64,000 nucleotides of DNA from positions 1 through 64,000 of the forward strand of contig JBBHKE010002210.1 of the NCBI GenBank assembly GCA_037447655.1, in the 5' to 3' direction. Position 1 is the first letter of the stretch; every line of letters begins with the position of its first letter. The position numbers and the translations under genes were made by a program. Below are positions 31,828-44,332 of this stretch, in pieces. The notes beneath the pieces were generated by a model. That model worked only from the letters and a program-made list of their open reading frames with translations, was not told the origin of the DNA and ran no database searches. The DNA comes from Zygnema cylindricum (lineage: Eukaryota > Streptophyta > Zygnematophyceae > Zygnematales > Zygnemataceae).

Positions 31828-32864
31828 TGTTGAAATTAATAGATTTCTAGAGTATTTTCTAGGTTTAAATATGTTAGTAAAAAATGAAAAGAAAAGGACG
31901 GACAGCCTGCCTCCACCTCCTCTTTGTAGCCCCCATACTTGTTGTAGTCACTGAAGCATATAGAGGGTGGTTGATCCATGGCTGCCTTAGTTGAACAGGC
32001 AGTTATTTTTAGTAGGTTACTAAAAGTATACCTGACGAACCCGAGATTTGATCCCGGTACCTGCGGTTCGTCGAGGTAGCCAGTAGCGGTCAGCTTTATC
32101 CTATAAGACTAAGACCAATGCTAAATGATATAGTATGTGATAGTTATATATTTATTTCAGGAGGAACGAATCCATTTAACTACAACTGTATATAGCATAC
32201 ATAGATGGAGTTTTAGAAAGTACGAAGTACGATACTAATTCGAAACGGATACCACGCATGTTGTTTCGACATCAAAACAAATGTCACGCAAGTATTTATA
32301 ACAGCTAAGATTGCATTTAGCATAAAATCCAACGGCGTACATCATCACTGAAATCCCGGAGTTGTCACTTTGGCGTTTTGTGACGTGGCATGACCTGGAG
32401 CCACGTGGAGAGATGACATTCGGTCATAGGAATTCTGAGGAACGTACGGACGAGTGAAAAGCGGACACGCGTCCACTTAATAGCCTTGTCGTACATAGGC
32501 CGTACAAAAGGTACATCGGCAATAGTACTTTTGTGTACAATACAGTAATCTGATTGGCCCGTACTTCAGTAGATAGGAGTTATTAGAGAGAATCAGGACT
32601 TAGAAAATTTTGGTAGGTAGTTACCTCTCCCTTTGAGAGTTTGTACAAATTGGCATTTTTACTACCTCATAACTTATCGGCTGGTTGGCCGTTTTCACTG
32701 ATTTTTTTTGCTACGGATTCAAGGGAGTCCAAGCTGCACAGGAGTGAATTCAAATTGTCAGTTTGCCTTCTTGGGCAGTTGTGGTCGTGGCTTAAAGTAG
32801 GTTAGTAAAATACTATCTAGAGGCTTCTTGTATTTTGTAGTCCAATGGAGGACACAGAATTGCA
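31828..32864 (+). mobile_element. Solo-like LTR, second subfamily (1037 bp)
   Basis: Complete TGTTGAAATT...AATTGCA. It has gag codons ATGGAGGACACAGAATTGCA at the end but no primer-binding site or gag after it. It holds a hairpin at 31905-31985 and an antisense tRNA-like unit at 32032-32112 with a perfect 7-bp outer stem (32034-32040 with 32066-32072). The flanking pentamers ACCCT and AGCCT differ at one base, which is weak support for a decayed TSD. Confidence 0.75.
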
Positions 32865-35127
32865 AGCCTCGACGTCCACAACGGGATCCGATATTTTGAT
32901 GCTTGGAGCCATCAACAAAGGGTGACGCTCCTTATAGTTGGCCAAAGCTCCTCGGGCTAGATAATTGACCATCATTGGGAACAGAGTGGTTTCAAAATCT
33001 ACTGGGATGACACCCCCCCTGTATTTGTTGATTTCAGAGTGCGTGAAGGATTTCCCCAGCAGTTTGATATCAGAGAAAGCCATTCCGAAGTTGTCACTGG
33101 TGAAGATCTGGATTTCTCCAATTCTCCTTTCTTCTTCGGTAAGATTGGGGAACCTTGGTGATGCTTGTCCTGTCAAGCTGACAAATTGAGCCGGTGAGAT
33201 TGCTCCATGATCTGCTACCTCGAGATCTCAACCGGTACCTCCTCCAATAAGAAGGGCGGTTGTACCAATAGTGGTCCCCCCCCCCACTGAGGAAGGTGTG
33301 GTCCTTGAAAAAGTGGGATAGTCGTCTGCCCCTCTATATCTAAGAGAGGCGCGTGCTTTCCGGAGAACTTCCTCTTCCGATGGTATGTGAAGACTAGGAC
33401 GAGGTTCCCGGGGATTGGATGGTGTTTGAGAGGGTGATGATTGGAAGCTTAGAGGAGAAAGTGACTGTTTCCTGAAGGGAGTCTACTTCCTAGGTTGCCT
33501 CTAGGAATCTCCGGGAGAAGGAGTTTCGGAACTAGAGGATGGCGACCGTCTGTGAGGAGGCGAGTAGACGTCGGGTTTGTAGGGTAGGCGAAGTGAACTT
33601 GGTGACTCCGGACTTCTCTCGCGGGAGAGATGGATGGCAAGGGGAAAGAGGAGTGAGGGGGTGATGGAGGAGGAGTGGTCAGTCCAAGGGAAAAGTGTAG
33701 TCTCCGGTCGGGTTGTAGCCGCACCACGGCCTCCAGTGTGGAAGATCTCGCGACCGAGACAAATGTAGGGAGAGCAGTAGCCACGGCTACCGGATAACTG
33801 AGCCAATCTACACCCAACCCCTCTTTGTTAGGCCATGTTGTTTTCTCCCCTTCCCGCTGAAGAGGAGATTATGGTCTCAGTGCTGGTGAAGTCTTGGGAT
33901 CTCGCGTGATTGGAGGAGTTGCCTGATCCAGAGGTTGTACTTCCGTCGCGGGACCTGTTCTACGAGGAGGAGTTACCTGTCCACTAAGGATTCCCCCAGA
34001 TCTCCGTCTAGCTTCCCGTATCAAGATCAGATCCTGTTCCAATGCTCTCTTCCTTTCCTCTTCAAGAGCATCACAATCTATTGCGACGCGTCCAGCCCGC
34101 GCTTTAGTCCTATCCTGCGATCGCAGGATCTCAACCAATTTCTAGGTGCTGCTCACCACACCCGAGAGATCCGAAATCTCCCAACCGGGTACCTTGAGGT
34201 CTTTAGGCCTTAAACTCCATAGTCGTTCAATGGTCAAACAACTGGTTCAAAAGGAGACATAGAACTTGGAGAAATTGAGGTAGAAGGAAAGAACGGCTCT
34301 TCTTTAACTAGGGGAGCAAATCGACCTTTGCTGTCCCGATGGTTGAACCGGAAATTTTTATGAGGCTCGGCTAACTTCTGCTTGCTACTCCTTTCCGTGG
34401 TCTGGCCCCAAGAAGTTGTTCTGCCCCTAGAAGGTCTGCTTGTGGCAGTTTCTTGAGATACGATGGGTTGTTGTCGGGTAGCAGACGGCATCTGCGGTTG
34501 CTCTCAGGTTGAGATGGGAGAGCCACTCTCGGACGAGCTACTCACGATCTCCACTACTCCTCCCACTGGGCGTATAATCTGGGCTCGGTTGCTTATGGCA
34601 ACCCGCTGCACCAGCTCCTTCTTAACCTTAAACTCATGGATGTTATGAAGGGCTGGAATCTCCTTACGACTGGGTCTGTTAGGATCCGACAACAGTTCCG
34701 AGTCCATGTATGTCTCCACTATTGGAGCCTTGGATCTGGTGTAACGTACCACCTCGGGAGGGTGGCTTGGGAACGCTTCCTTATAAGCCAAACCCTTCTT
34801 ATGAGATTGGGGAGCAAAAGTCTCTCTTTTTACCTTCTCGGTTGCCCTAGCCCTGGCGGCCTCGGACAACATCGGAAAGTTTTCAGGAGAAAAGACCGGA
34901 GGAGGTGGAGATGAGGGTTGCCTCTCTGTCTGCCTCGGAGGAGTCCCAACTACAACCGGCTCAAGTATCATTCCCTTACGAAACTGTTCAATGTTCAAAG
35001 TTGAGGTGAAAGGGACTGCTTCCTCATGCACGTGTGACTATTCCTCTTGTGCTACCGCTTCTTGTCTCTCTTGTTCTTCCGAACTGACACCGGAAGGATC
35101 CCTATCCTGAGCTTCTCCTCCGCCCAT
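32865..35127 (-). pseudogene. Unrecognised multi-domain ORF W (left arm of inverted duplication)
   Basis: Not recognised. From the ATG at 35127 it reads MGGGEAQDRDPSGVSSEEQERQ, a nonsense TAG at 35038-35040, a Pro-rich segment with SPPPPVFSPENFPMLSEAARARATEKVKRE, then KKELVQRVAISNRAQIIRPVGGVVEI and a Ser-rich and Arg-rich stretch. A coiled-coil-like EEERKRALEQDLILIREARRR (about 34050) and a long Pro/Ser-rich region follow. The most ordered part is last (33176-32865): TGQASPRFPNLTEEERRIGEIQIFTSDN to NYLARGALANYKERHPLLMAPSIKISD. Several stops and frameshifts break it. Linker-then-compact-domain order would suit a gag or nucleocapsid-like protein of a non-copia element or an old viral insertion, but no diagnostic motif was seen. 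Confidence 0.5.
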
Positions 35128-36416
35128 GACTTACAGAAGCAGATGAGCTAGATCTCTTTGATAAGGTCCACCACCCTAACCAACTATCCTTTTAAACAAA
35201 AGGGGACAGCGGCATTTTCAGTACTGTGCTTTTTCCACCGGAAACCGAATAAATGCTACTCCCCTGACCACTCTCCAAAGAATAGAAAAGGAAGGATAGT
35301 CGTTTGATCCGGGCCACAAGAACTTTGGACAGAAACCCAACGTCGACCACATGAGTAGGCAAATAACTCCCATGCAAAAATATAGAAAACAATAAAAATC
35401 GGCTGATTAGATTTAACAATATCACCTGTCCCCAGAGAATGGAAATAAGATATAGGTAAATAATAATGGTGAATCAAGCAAATATACCCCGGAGTGCAAA
35501 GATGACCAAACTCAGAAGAAGGAAACTCTCCCAATGGCCCCGAAGACAGGTATGAGTCTCCCTCACCCCTCGGTTCCGCCGTACGATCCGACAAGACTCT
35601 TTTAAGTTTCAAACAGCAAAAGTTCAAACCGCCCAAAGAGAGAATAGTGCGAACCACCCACCCGAGCTACTGTCTCCACAAAAGACAATCCAAAACAAAG
35701 ATGGCAATAGAGTCAACGACACAATGCAACAGTTCTCCAACAAAAAGGTTTATTTAATTATCTGCGGGTTTTCTCAGGAGACAGTACTGAAAAAAAAATC
35801 TGTCTCCTTCAGCACCAAGTGCCTTATACAACCAAAGTTTGTCCTACTGTAAGTGCCAAAGTCAAAGCAATTCCAAAAACCAATCAGCGGCCACCAATTG
35901 TTATCGCTCGGACATAAGACAAAACAGACTATACTACACTCAGGGCAAAAAGTTAGGCGACAAGATCCGGCTGAAATCACAGCCACAGGTCCTTCTAATA
36001 TACACTAATGGGCAACAAAGTCCTGAATTGCAATGAAACACCTAACTTTCACCCGGTGTCATAAATGCTTTGCCTGTCTGTTAGACCCAAACTAACATCC
36101 TAGTGACAGCTAACAGCAAGATCTACAGGACAATCTTAAAGGCTGCGTGCCGTTCCACAATGTACCCCTCCGCTAGAGCTACACAGAACGGATGCCATGT
36201 AATGGAGCTGCCACCTTTGCACCGGACTAACTCCGTAGTCCAACCTCTGTTTAAGGTGAACAAAAGTGTGTTGTGCTCCATGGTAATAGTACAAAGTTTT
36301 GATCCGACGAGTTGTCCCCCCCCCTTCTCCGTACGCTGGAGTCTGTACAAAGTGGAACGAGGCCCTGGAACTTCTGGGAGTGAAAATGTGCCGAAGATGC
36401 ACACGAGCTTGACAGA
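35128..36416 (-). other. Non-coding spacer upstream of W
   Basis: On the minus strand it runs toward the W start codon. It holds a TATA-like TGTATAAGG (near 35830), an 8-bp inverted repeat GGAGACAG...CTGTCTCC (35778-35809) and AATTAAATAAACC (near 35755), an AATAAA-type signal. It could be a promoter/leader or LTR of the W element; no repeat copy in the window confirms that. A 99-codon minus-strand frame at 36123-36419 (GWTTELVRCKGGSSITWHPFCVALAEG) has no recognised relative. Confidence 0.4.
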
Positions 36417-38689
36417 CATACATGGACTTGAAACTCATGTCGGATACTAACAGACCCGGTTTTAAGGAGATTTTAGCCCTTCACAATATCTATGAGTTGA
36501 AAATTAAGAAGGAGCTAGTGCAGCGGGTTGCCAGAAGCAACCGAGCCCGGATTATACGCCTAGTGGGAGGAGTAGTGGAGATCTTTAGTAGCTCGTCCGA
36601 GAGTGGTTCTCCCATATCAGCGCGAGAGCAACCAAAGATGTCGTTTGCTACCCGACAACAGCCCACCGTATCTCACGAAAATGCCACCAGTAGACCTTCT
36701 AGGGGCAGAGCAACTTCTCGAGGCCGGACCAGGGAAGGGAGTAGCAAGCGGAAGTTACCCGAGCCATAGAGGAATTTCAAGTTCAACCATCGGGACAGCA
36801 AAGGTCGATTTTCTCCCCTTGTTAAAGAAGAGGCGTTCTTTCCTTCTGTCTCAATTTCCCCAAGTTATTTTTCTCCTTCCGAACTATTTGTCCGACCATT
36901 CGAAGGACTATGGCGTTTAAGGCCTACGGACCCCGAGGTACCCGGTTTGGGGATTTTGGATCTCTCGAGTGTGGTGACCAGCACCCAGAAATTGGTTGAG
37001 ATCCTACGATCGCAGGATAAGGCTACGGCGGGGGCCGGACTCGTCCCAATAGATCGGGGTGCTCTTGAAGAGGAAAGGAAAAAAACATTCGAACAGGAGC
37101 TGATCCTTATACGGGAAGCTAGACGGAGATTTGGGGGGATCCTTAGTGGATAGGTAGCTCCTCCTCGTAAAACAGGTCCCGCAACAGAAATACAATCTCC
37201 AAATGAGGCAACTCCTCTTGTCACGCGAGATCCCAGAACTTCACCAGTATCGAGACCAAAATCTCCTCTTCAGCGGGAAGGGAAGAAAACAACTTGGCCT
37301 AACAAAGAGGGGCTGGGTGCAGATTTGTCGAGTAATCCGGTAGCAGCAGCTAGTGCTCTCCCTATCTTTGTCTCGGTCTCAAGATCTTCCTGCGTGGAGG
37401 CCGTGGTGCAACAACAACCCGACCGGAGACTACACACTTCCCTTGGACTGACCACTCCTCCTCCATCACCCACTCACTCCTCTTTCCCCTCGCCATCCAT
37501 CTCTCCCGCGGGAGCAGTCCGGGTTTCACCACGTTCACTTCGCCTACCCCACAAACCCGACGCCTAATCGCCTTCTCACAAACAGTCGCCATCCTCTAGT
37601 TCCGGAACTCCTCCTCTTGAAGATCCCCAAAGGCGACATAGGAAGCAGACTCCTTTCAAAAAACTGTCACCTTCTCTTCCAAGCTTCTAGTCATCACCCT
37701 CTCCACTGCCATCCATTCCTCGGGGACCTCGTCCTCGTCTTCACATACCATCAGAAGAGGAAGATCTCTGAAAAGCACGCGCCTCTCCTGGATATAGAGG
37801 GGTAGACGACTATCCCACTTTTTCAAGAGCTAGACCTTCCTCAGTAGGGGGGTGGGGCACTGCTGGTACTAGCGCCCTTCTTATTAGAGGAGGGACAAGT
37901 TCGGATCTCGAGGTAGCAGATCCTGGAGCAATCCCACATGCTCAATTTGTCAGCCTGACTGGACAAGCATCACCAAGGTTCCCCAATCTTACCGAAGAAG
38001 AAAGGAGAATGGGAGACATTCGGATCTTCACCGAGGACAACTCCGTAATTGCTTTCTCTAATTTCAAACTGCTGTGGAAATCCTTCACGCAGTCTGAAAT
38101 CAATAAATACGGGGGGGGTGGGGCATCCCAGCAGATTTTGAGACCACTTTATTCCCAATGATGGTCAATTATCTAGCTAGAGGAGCTTTGGCCGACTATA
38201 AGGAGCGTCACCCTTTGTTAATGGCTCCAAGCATCAAAATATCGGATCCGGTTGTGGACGGCGAGGCTCTTCAGGCACCGGCCGACCTGGCTGCTGCCGC
38301 CACAACTCCTCTTACCCCAATTTTAACCATGGACATGAAACCGCAGGCCCAAGGCAGGGCCTATGTCAACCACCTGCAGGCCGTCTAGGCTGATGAGGCA
38401 GCCACTCGGATAGTTGTCAACCCGAATCCCTGCAGCACTCTACTGGATGCATAGAGACTCCTTTACACAGAAAGGAACGAAATTGCAATTAGGGTGTTTA
38501 CAAACTTCCGCTGTTTGAATAATGAAACCCCTCAGACGTTGTTCAGTTGCCTCTCAACCCTCTGCCAGAAGACCAAATTGTCCACCATTGATACCCTGGC
38601 TATGGCCACTTAGTATTATGTCGCTGTTCGAAATTCGTTCAGGCCAACAAGACATGCAACTCTCGACAATTGGAGTCTAGTTATCACGT
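36417..38689 (+). pseudogene. Second copy W' of the unrecognised ORF (right arm)
   Basis: It is a near copy of 34712-32865 in the opposite orientation, starting at the codon for MDLKLMSDTNRPGFKEILALHNIYELKIKKELVQRVARSNRARIIRLVGGVVEI. It keeps the Ser/Arg-rich region, the coiled-coil-like EEERKKTFEQELILIREARRR (about 37065-37130), the Pro/Ser-rich region and the last domain (about 37960-38260). It extends about 400 bases beyond the left arm: APADLAAAATTPLTPILTMDMKPQAQG and, after stops, ERNEIAIRVFTNFRCLNNETPQTLFSCLSTLCQKTKLSTIDTLAMAT. That shows what the left arm lost when the LTR at 31828-32864 joined it. Broken by stops at 36767, 37151, 38386 and others. Confidence 0.55.
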
Positions 38690-39021
38690 TAAATAAAATA
38701 GCCTACGTGTTGTCATTTAAATAGCTACCAACTCATATATCCTCCAACCTTGATCTTAGACTAATTGGCTAAGGTTAACGGCTACCGGCTAACCTGACGA
38801 ACGACTTGGGTTTGTCAATATCTATTTTGGTAAAATATACCAACCTAATGTCTGTCCCCGTCGGGATTGCATAGGCGGCCATGGCTTTATCTCCCTCTCC
38901 AACTTTCAGTTACTGCGACAAGTGTGGAAGTTGGAGAGAGGAGTTAGAGTAAGACTGTCTCTGCTTCTTTTGTACCTTTTACAAAACCTAGAAAATACTA
39001 AAATAACCTTAAATTTCTACA
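38690..39021 (-). mobile_element. LTR fragment (start part)
   Basis: Minus orientation; tRNA-like remnant (about 38760-38820), T-run, hairpin at 38875-38955 with a near-perfect stem (CTCCCTCTCCAACTTTC against GGAAGTTGGAGAGAGGAG), and start TGTAGAAATTTAAGG at 39021. Confidence 0.7.
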
Positions 39022-39799
39022 ATGTGCAGTCTAGACTCCTGTGAGTCCGTAGCAAAATGAATCACTGAAAAAGTGCCAACCATCCGATAAAATATAATGC
39101 GGCAAAGATGTCAAGTTTATACAAAACTCTATAAGAGAGAGAGGTGCCTACCTACTAAATTTCCTAAGTCTTAAACCCCTCTCATAACTCTTATCTACTT
39201 ACGTACGAACCAATCACACTACTGTAGGGTACAAAAAGGTACTGCGGCTGATGTACTTTTTGTACGGCCTGTGTACGGCAAGACCATTGGATGGACGCGT
39301 GGCTTCGTCTAACTCGTTGTTATGCTCCTTGAGATTTTTGCCTCTCAATGTTATCTCACCACGTGGCACCAGATCATCTCACGCCAAAAAACCGCCAAAG
39401 CGGCCATTTTGGGATCTCGGCGATGATACGCGTTGTCAGATCAAAACCGGCTTTCAGTATTAGCCGTCGAAACAAATGTCCGGTTTATTTGTTTTGTGTG
39501 TGACGTTTTGTACCGTACATTTAAGAAATCTTTATGCATTCCATCCATAATTCCGTTAATTGAACTACATTCTCTAAACAACGTTTAAATAAACATCACA
39601 CCTCATGCATTGTAACAGAGTTCTACAACAAATTTGTTAGAGCTGACGGCTACGCCTCACTTTGCCGGTCGAAAGTTTGAGTCCTGCCGGACTCAACTTT
39701 TTGTTGAGAGTGACTTTTGTCACTCTTTAGTCTTGCTTGTGGAGCTAAGATAGTCATGGCTCAACCACCCTCTTTGTCTTTCAATAACTACAACAAGTG
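39022..39799 (-). mobile_element. LTR fragment, probable 3' LTR of element V
   Basis: It aligns with the V 5' LTR (43990-44327 plus 45463-45905). It carries GTAC words at 39200-39270, the ACGTGGCA block near 39360, the tRNA-like unit near 39640-39695 with B-box AGTTTGAGTCC, a T-run and the hairpin region near 39755. Both ends are missing. Confidence 0.65.
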
Positions 39800-39960
39800 A
39801 AATTCACTTTCATCATTACTCACCCACCCCAGGCCAAACTTGCCTGGCTGGCCACTCACTGGCCTCTCTCTGCAGGTGGCTGGTGGTGATGTGGTGGCTC
39901 TGTATGGATTTCATGGATCATGGAAAATGGAATGGGTCAGGTTTGGGTGGTTAGAAAAAT
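39800..39960. other. Unique GC-richer filler between LTR and V pol
   Basis: Sequence such as CCAGGCCAAACTTGCCTGGCTGGCC (cut here) resembles nothing else in the window. It replaces the end of V pol, the polypurine tract and the LTR start. Confidence 0.4.
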
Positions 39961-41060
39961 GGGATGGTAGGAAGGATTCTCGTAGGTGCATCCCAATAAT
40001 TGGCATCACTCCAAGTAGTGATATCAATGTGCTCCCCTATCAAATGCAACCATAATTCTCTGGTTCCTACCAGAAATCTCATGACTCTCTTGGCTGCCTC
40101 CCAATTTCTCTTCCTAGGATCATTAAGACTCTTACTGAGTACTGCAACTGTTGCCGTTATGTCCGGCATGGTACAGTTGATAAAGTATATTATACTTCTT
40201 ACAACCTGCCTGTAGAGAATAGACTTCATAAACTCTCTCTCTTCCGAACTATTTTGATCTCTTAAAATTAACACTCCTTCTACACTTCCATCACTTACTT
40301 TTTTCAAGTCCATAAGAATGGTATAACTGTTTGACCTTTCTATCTAGAATTTCTCAAACATGTTACCTAATGATTCTTTCTAAGTAAGTATAATGATCCT
40401 TTTCCCCCTATCTCTTTCCATTTAAATTCCCAAAATATATCTTGCCTCCCCTAAATGGTTCATTTCACATCTGCTTCTAAGATCTTTTTTTAACTTATTG
40501 ATCTTTTCCAAAGACTTCCTTAACATCAAATGATCATCCATATAAATTGCAATAAAAATCATACAATTCTCATCTTCAAACATATAGATAGAGTGGTCAG
40601 AGCTGATCTGAATATATCCCAGACCACTGAGAAACTCATCTTGTTTCTTATTTCACTGTCGGGGAGCCTGCTTTAGTCCATATAACGACTTTATAAGCTT
40701 GTAAACGTTGCTCTCTTCTCCTTCCTCCACGAACCCCTCTGGTTGCCACATGAAAATTTATTTCTCTAACTCACCATTGAGAAATGCGGTCTTAATATCC
40801 ATCAGGTGTATTTCCATGTATTCAGTTGCCATTAAATTGAGGAGAATCCTTATGATGGGAACCTAACAATGGGGCAAAGGTCTCCTCATTGTCAATCCCC
40901 TCCTTTTAGGTGAACCCTTTTGCTTCCAATCGAGCCTTATATCTCTCATTGGTATTATCTGGGTTCAGTTTTAGTTCAAACACCCATTGACAGCCAATCA
41001 ATTTTCTCTCCGAAGCACAGTCCTCTAGTTCCCAAGTATTTGCCTCTATGATGGAGGCCA
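39961..41060 (-). pseudogene. RT and RNase H of element V (broken)
   Basis: Minus strand. RT occupies about 41060-40330, with KFKWVFELKLNP-like sequence, the KQAP-RQW block near 40650 and the catalytic motif YMDD near 40531-40545. The connection and start of RNase H lie at 40313-39961: YRQVVRSIIYFINCTMPDITATVAVLS, then IDITTWSDANYWDAP, where it is cut. Several stops are present. The late RNase H part (CDNQAAIAI) is missing. Confidence 0.8.
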
Positions 41061-42345
41061 TCTAATCATTTATGGCTCTTACCCATCTGTCTTTCTCTAG
41101 ACTATTCAATGCCTCCGAGTAAGATTGAGGCTCATCTGGGTGAGAAAGCTTAGTTACCTTATGAGGAGCCAATTTTTCCTGTATCGTTTTGCTGCTCCTT
41201 CCTCCCTCAAACTTCAAAGCTAGAATGGAGGGAAGTCTTAGATTTCTCCTTATTGTCTCATTGGCACCCCTATTCATGGAAGTCGATTTCGGTTTCTCAT
41301 CTTCTGTCTCCTCGAAATCCATAGAAATATGTGAGGTCTTTGGTGGATCTCCAAGATCTTGGATCTCCCCTGAATCTATAATCTTTGTTTCACCCATGTC
41401 CTTTTCTAGAATGACCGAGTTCTCCTCACTTTTGGACACAAAATCTGAATCTTATCTTCTTAGTATATTTGAAGGGGTCAAATGACTTCCCTTCATCCAT
41501 GAAAAATAGGTGTTTGACCAGAATGATATTTTCTTTGCTAAGTCATAGACTCTATATCCCTTGACATCCTCATCATATCTTACAAAGTATCCATGTTTTC
41601 TCTTAGCATTTAGTTTTTAGTTTTTCCTATTGGTGTCAAGACTTTAAACTTGGCTACCGAATACTTTAAGGTGAGAGATATCTGATTTCTTTCTAACCCA
41701 TCTCTCATAAGGTGTCATTCTTTTTACGGCTGAGGTAAGGACTTTATTCTTAATGTAGTTTGTAAAGTTCATGGCTTCTACCCAAAATCTCTTTCCTATT
41801 TTCTTGTCGACCAACATTCTGCATACACTATCTCCTAGTGTTCGATTAAACATCTCAGCTACCCTATTTTGTTCTGGGTTATATGGTACAGTTTTCTGGT
41901 GCTGCACTCCCTCATCTCTCTAGTATTCCTCAAACTGGTTAGAGGTATATTCCCCCCCATTGTCACTCCTTATCCTCTTAATGGGGGTTTCATGCAACTT
42001 CTCAATTTAGGCTTTATATTCTTTGAAGTAAGTTGGTGTTTTAGACTTTGTTTTTAGGAAATAGAATCTAGAGAATCTAGACCAGTCATTTGTTATTGTC
42101 AACATAAATCTCTTCCCTCCGACTAAAGGTACTTTTGCAGGTCCTGGGATATTTGTGTGGACCAAATATAGTACTTTCGCACCCCTATATGTGGGGGCTT
42201 TGGGAAAAGGAAGTCTGTGAGCCTTACGTTGAGCATTGCCACTACAATCATCCTCCATTTCGTTATCCCCAACTGAATGCCTTCTACTACACCAAGCTTC
42301 TTCATTTCCCTCGGCCTATCAAAATGCACATGCCCCAACCGCTTA
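41061..42345 (-). pseudogene. Integrase and linker of element V (broken)
   Basis: Minus strand. The zinc-binding HHCC end lies at about 42340-42200. In the core the first catalytic Asp is Asn (VHTNIPGPAKVP, as in element A), the second is kept (RSDNGGEYTSNQ near 41960) and the Glu is kept (NRVAEMFNRTL, 41880). The linker to RT (41439-41062) is open for 125 residues and acidic (FEETEDEKPKS). Frameshifts occur near 42000 and 41640. Confidence 0.82.
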
Positions 42346-43895
42346 TGTCAAATCATCAACTTTATAACACCAACATAGTAAGCATTCTTCTTTTCATTAC
42401 TCGGGTTAAGCATAAACATTCCTTGGCTACCCTTATGTGCCGTGAAGTAGACTTCATCCCTATACTTAGCTCTAAAGACTCCCTTTCTAATGAAGGTATG
42501 AATTTCTTTGTCATCTAACACAGACGTAGAGACAAGTTTTTTACTTAGCTGAGGAATGTAGAGTACATCTGAGAAGGTGAGTATAGAAGTTTTACACTCT
42601 ACTACGAATTTTGGATCAACTGACCCCACTAGGTCTGTAGTAACCACTCTCCCATTCCCATACTCTATCTATACAATAGGGATCATTTTTAGCTTAGTAA
42701 AGAGGTGCTTATCACGACACATATGTATGGATGCACCTAAGTTAATTATCCTTCTTCTTGTGGAGCTTCCCGAATTGCTGCGTGGGCACACTTCTGTTTC
42801 CAAGAGATCTCCTTCTCCTCCATACTCTCGTCAAGAAAAGCTCCCCATCCTCCTCCTGAGAGGACTGGTCTTCGGTCTCTCCTTTCACTTTTGTGACCAC
42901 AAGTGCCTTCTTCTTCCCTCCGGAAGAACCCCCTCCATGGTTTTCTTAGAGCCTCAGCTCCGACAACTTGACACAATCCGCTATGAAGTGTCCCAGATTT
43001 TTGCAAAAATGACAAAGACTCTTTTGGGGGCCTCGGTCCTCTAGACTAATTTCTCTCTCCTTTGTACGGTTTCTTTGGATCCTTCCCCCACCGGTTTGCT
43101 CATGCAGCTAGAGATTGGATGCTCTTTCCCCCTCTCCTAATCTCATTTGTTTTTTCTTGCACAAGTATCATCCAAGCCACTGTGTTCCACTTCCATAAAA
43201 TGTCAGTCATTTCTTGTACTCGGTACACTATGTTCTCATACTCGTCGGGTAACTTCATGATGAGAGGGTTAACTTTCACCTTCATTGTACCTATCCACCT
43301 GACACTCTCTATCTCCATACATAAACAAGAGAGATCATTACAGTAGTCTAACAACTTTCCCCCTTTGCAAGTATAATTTCCTAACTTCTGTTTAGCCAAC
43401 TAGAGCTCTTGAATAGTACTAGCTCTATAGATTTCCACCAAACTCACCCATAACTCCTCGGCATTGTAAATGTGAAGGTTGGGAGTTGCCAAAGCTTGAG
43501 TGAGATGTTTAGATTGAAGTTTTTGGCAACCATGTTGATGTCTTCCCACGTTTGGGTATCCTTTTCCGTGAACTTCGCAGCCGCCGCTTCGGGTGGCGTG
43601 GTAATAGTGGCAATAGGAGTAAGAGGCGTCTCCTTCACTTTCCTCTTTTCGAACACTCTAATGTCCCCATCATCTACCTCCTCTGCTGTAGCAGATGTTG
43701 CTGCAAAAAACCTTATTCCACCAAACCCTGGTGAAGTTTATGAGGTGGACGTTTCACTTGTCCACTGACAGTACCCCATTATCGATTTTCGCACAAAGCC
43801 TCTGTCATCATGGCTTCCCAATAGATGAACCTAGTTCCATTGAAGATGGGCACCCTAATGGGTGGGCCCATAACCTGCAGTTTTGTGTCCTCCAT
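42346..43895 (-). pseudogene. gag, zinc knuckle and protease of element V (broken)
   Basis: The gag ATG lies at about 43895 in the LTR (MEDTKLQVMGPPIRVPIFNG). The gag core follows at 43656-43100 (KFTEKDTQTWEDINMVAKNFNL, MAKQKLGNYTCKGGKLLDYCNDLSCLCMEIES, MKLPDEYENIVYRVQEM). The knuckle CHFCKNLGHFIADC is intact (43014-42971). In the protease the catalytic Asp-Ser-Gly-Ala is Asn-Leu-Gly-Ala (near 42750), so the protease would be inactive. Stops and frameshifts separate the parts. Confidence 0.82.
43861..43875 (-). promoter_or_regulatory. Primer-binding site of V inside gag
   Basis: The minus strand reads GGTTATGGGCCCACC, a perfect match to the form seen in A and F, directly after the LTR end CTGCA. 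Confidence 0.8.
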
Positions 43896-44332
43896 TGGAC
43901 TACAAAATTCAAAAAGCCTTTAGGTAGTTTTTAACTAACCCACTTTAAACCACAACCACTACTGGCCGACGGGACAACTTGATAATATGACTACACCCCT
44001 GTGCAGTCTGGACTCCCTTGATTACGTAGCAAAAAGAATCTTTGAAAAACGGCCAACTAGCCGATAAGGTATAAGGCGGCAAAGATGCCAAGTTTATACA
44101 AAACTCTCTAAGAGAGAGAGGTGCCTACCTACTAAATTTCCTAAGTCCTAAACCCCACTCACAACCCCTATCTACTGACGTACGAACCAATCACACGAAT
44201 CTAGGGTAGAGAAAGGTACTACTGTCCATTTTCTTTCTATATGGCCTGTGTACGGCAAGGCCATTGGATAGACGCGTGTCTTCGTCTCACTCGTCCTTAT
44301 GCTCCTCGGGATTTTTGCCTCTTAATGTTATC

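Noticed and set aside
31173-31954. Two 215-residue Pro/Ser/Leu-rich plus-strand frames
   Set aside because: They are the complement of the acidic-repeat ORF Z and mirror its codon bias. The minus-strand frame ends in a recognisable domain; these do not.
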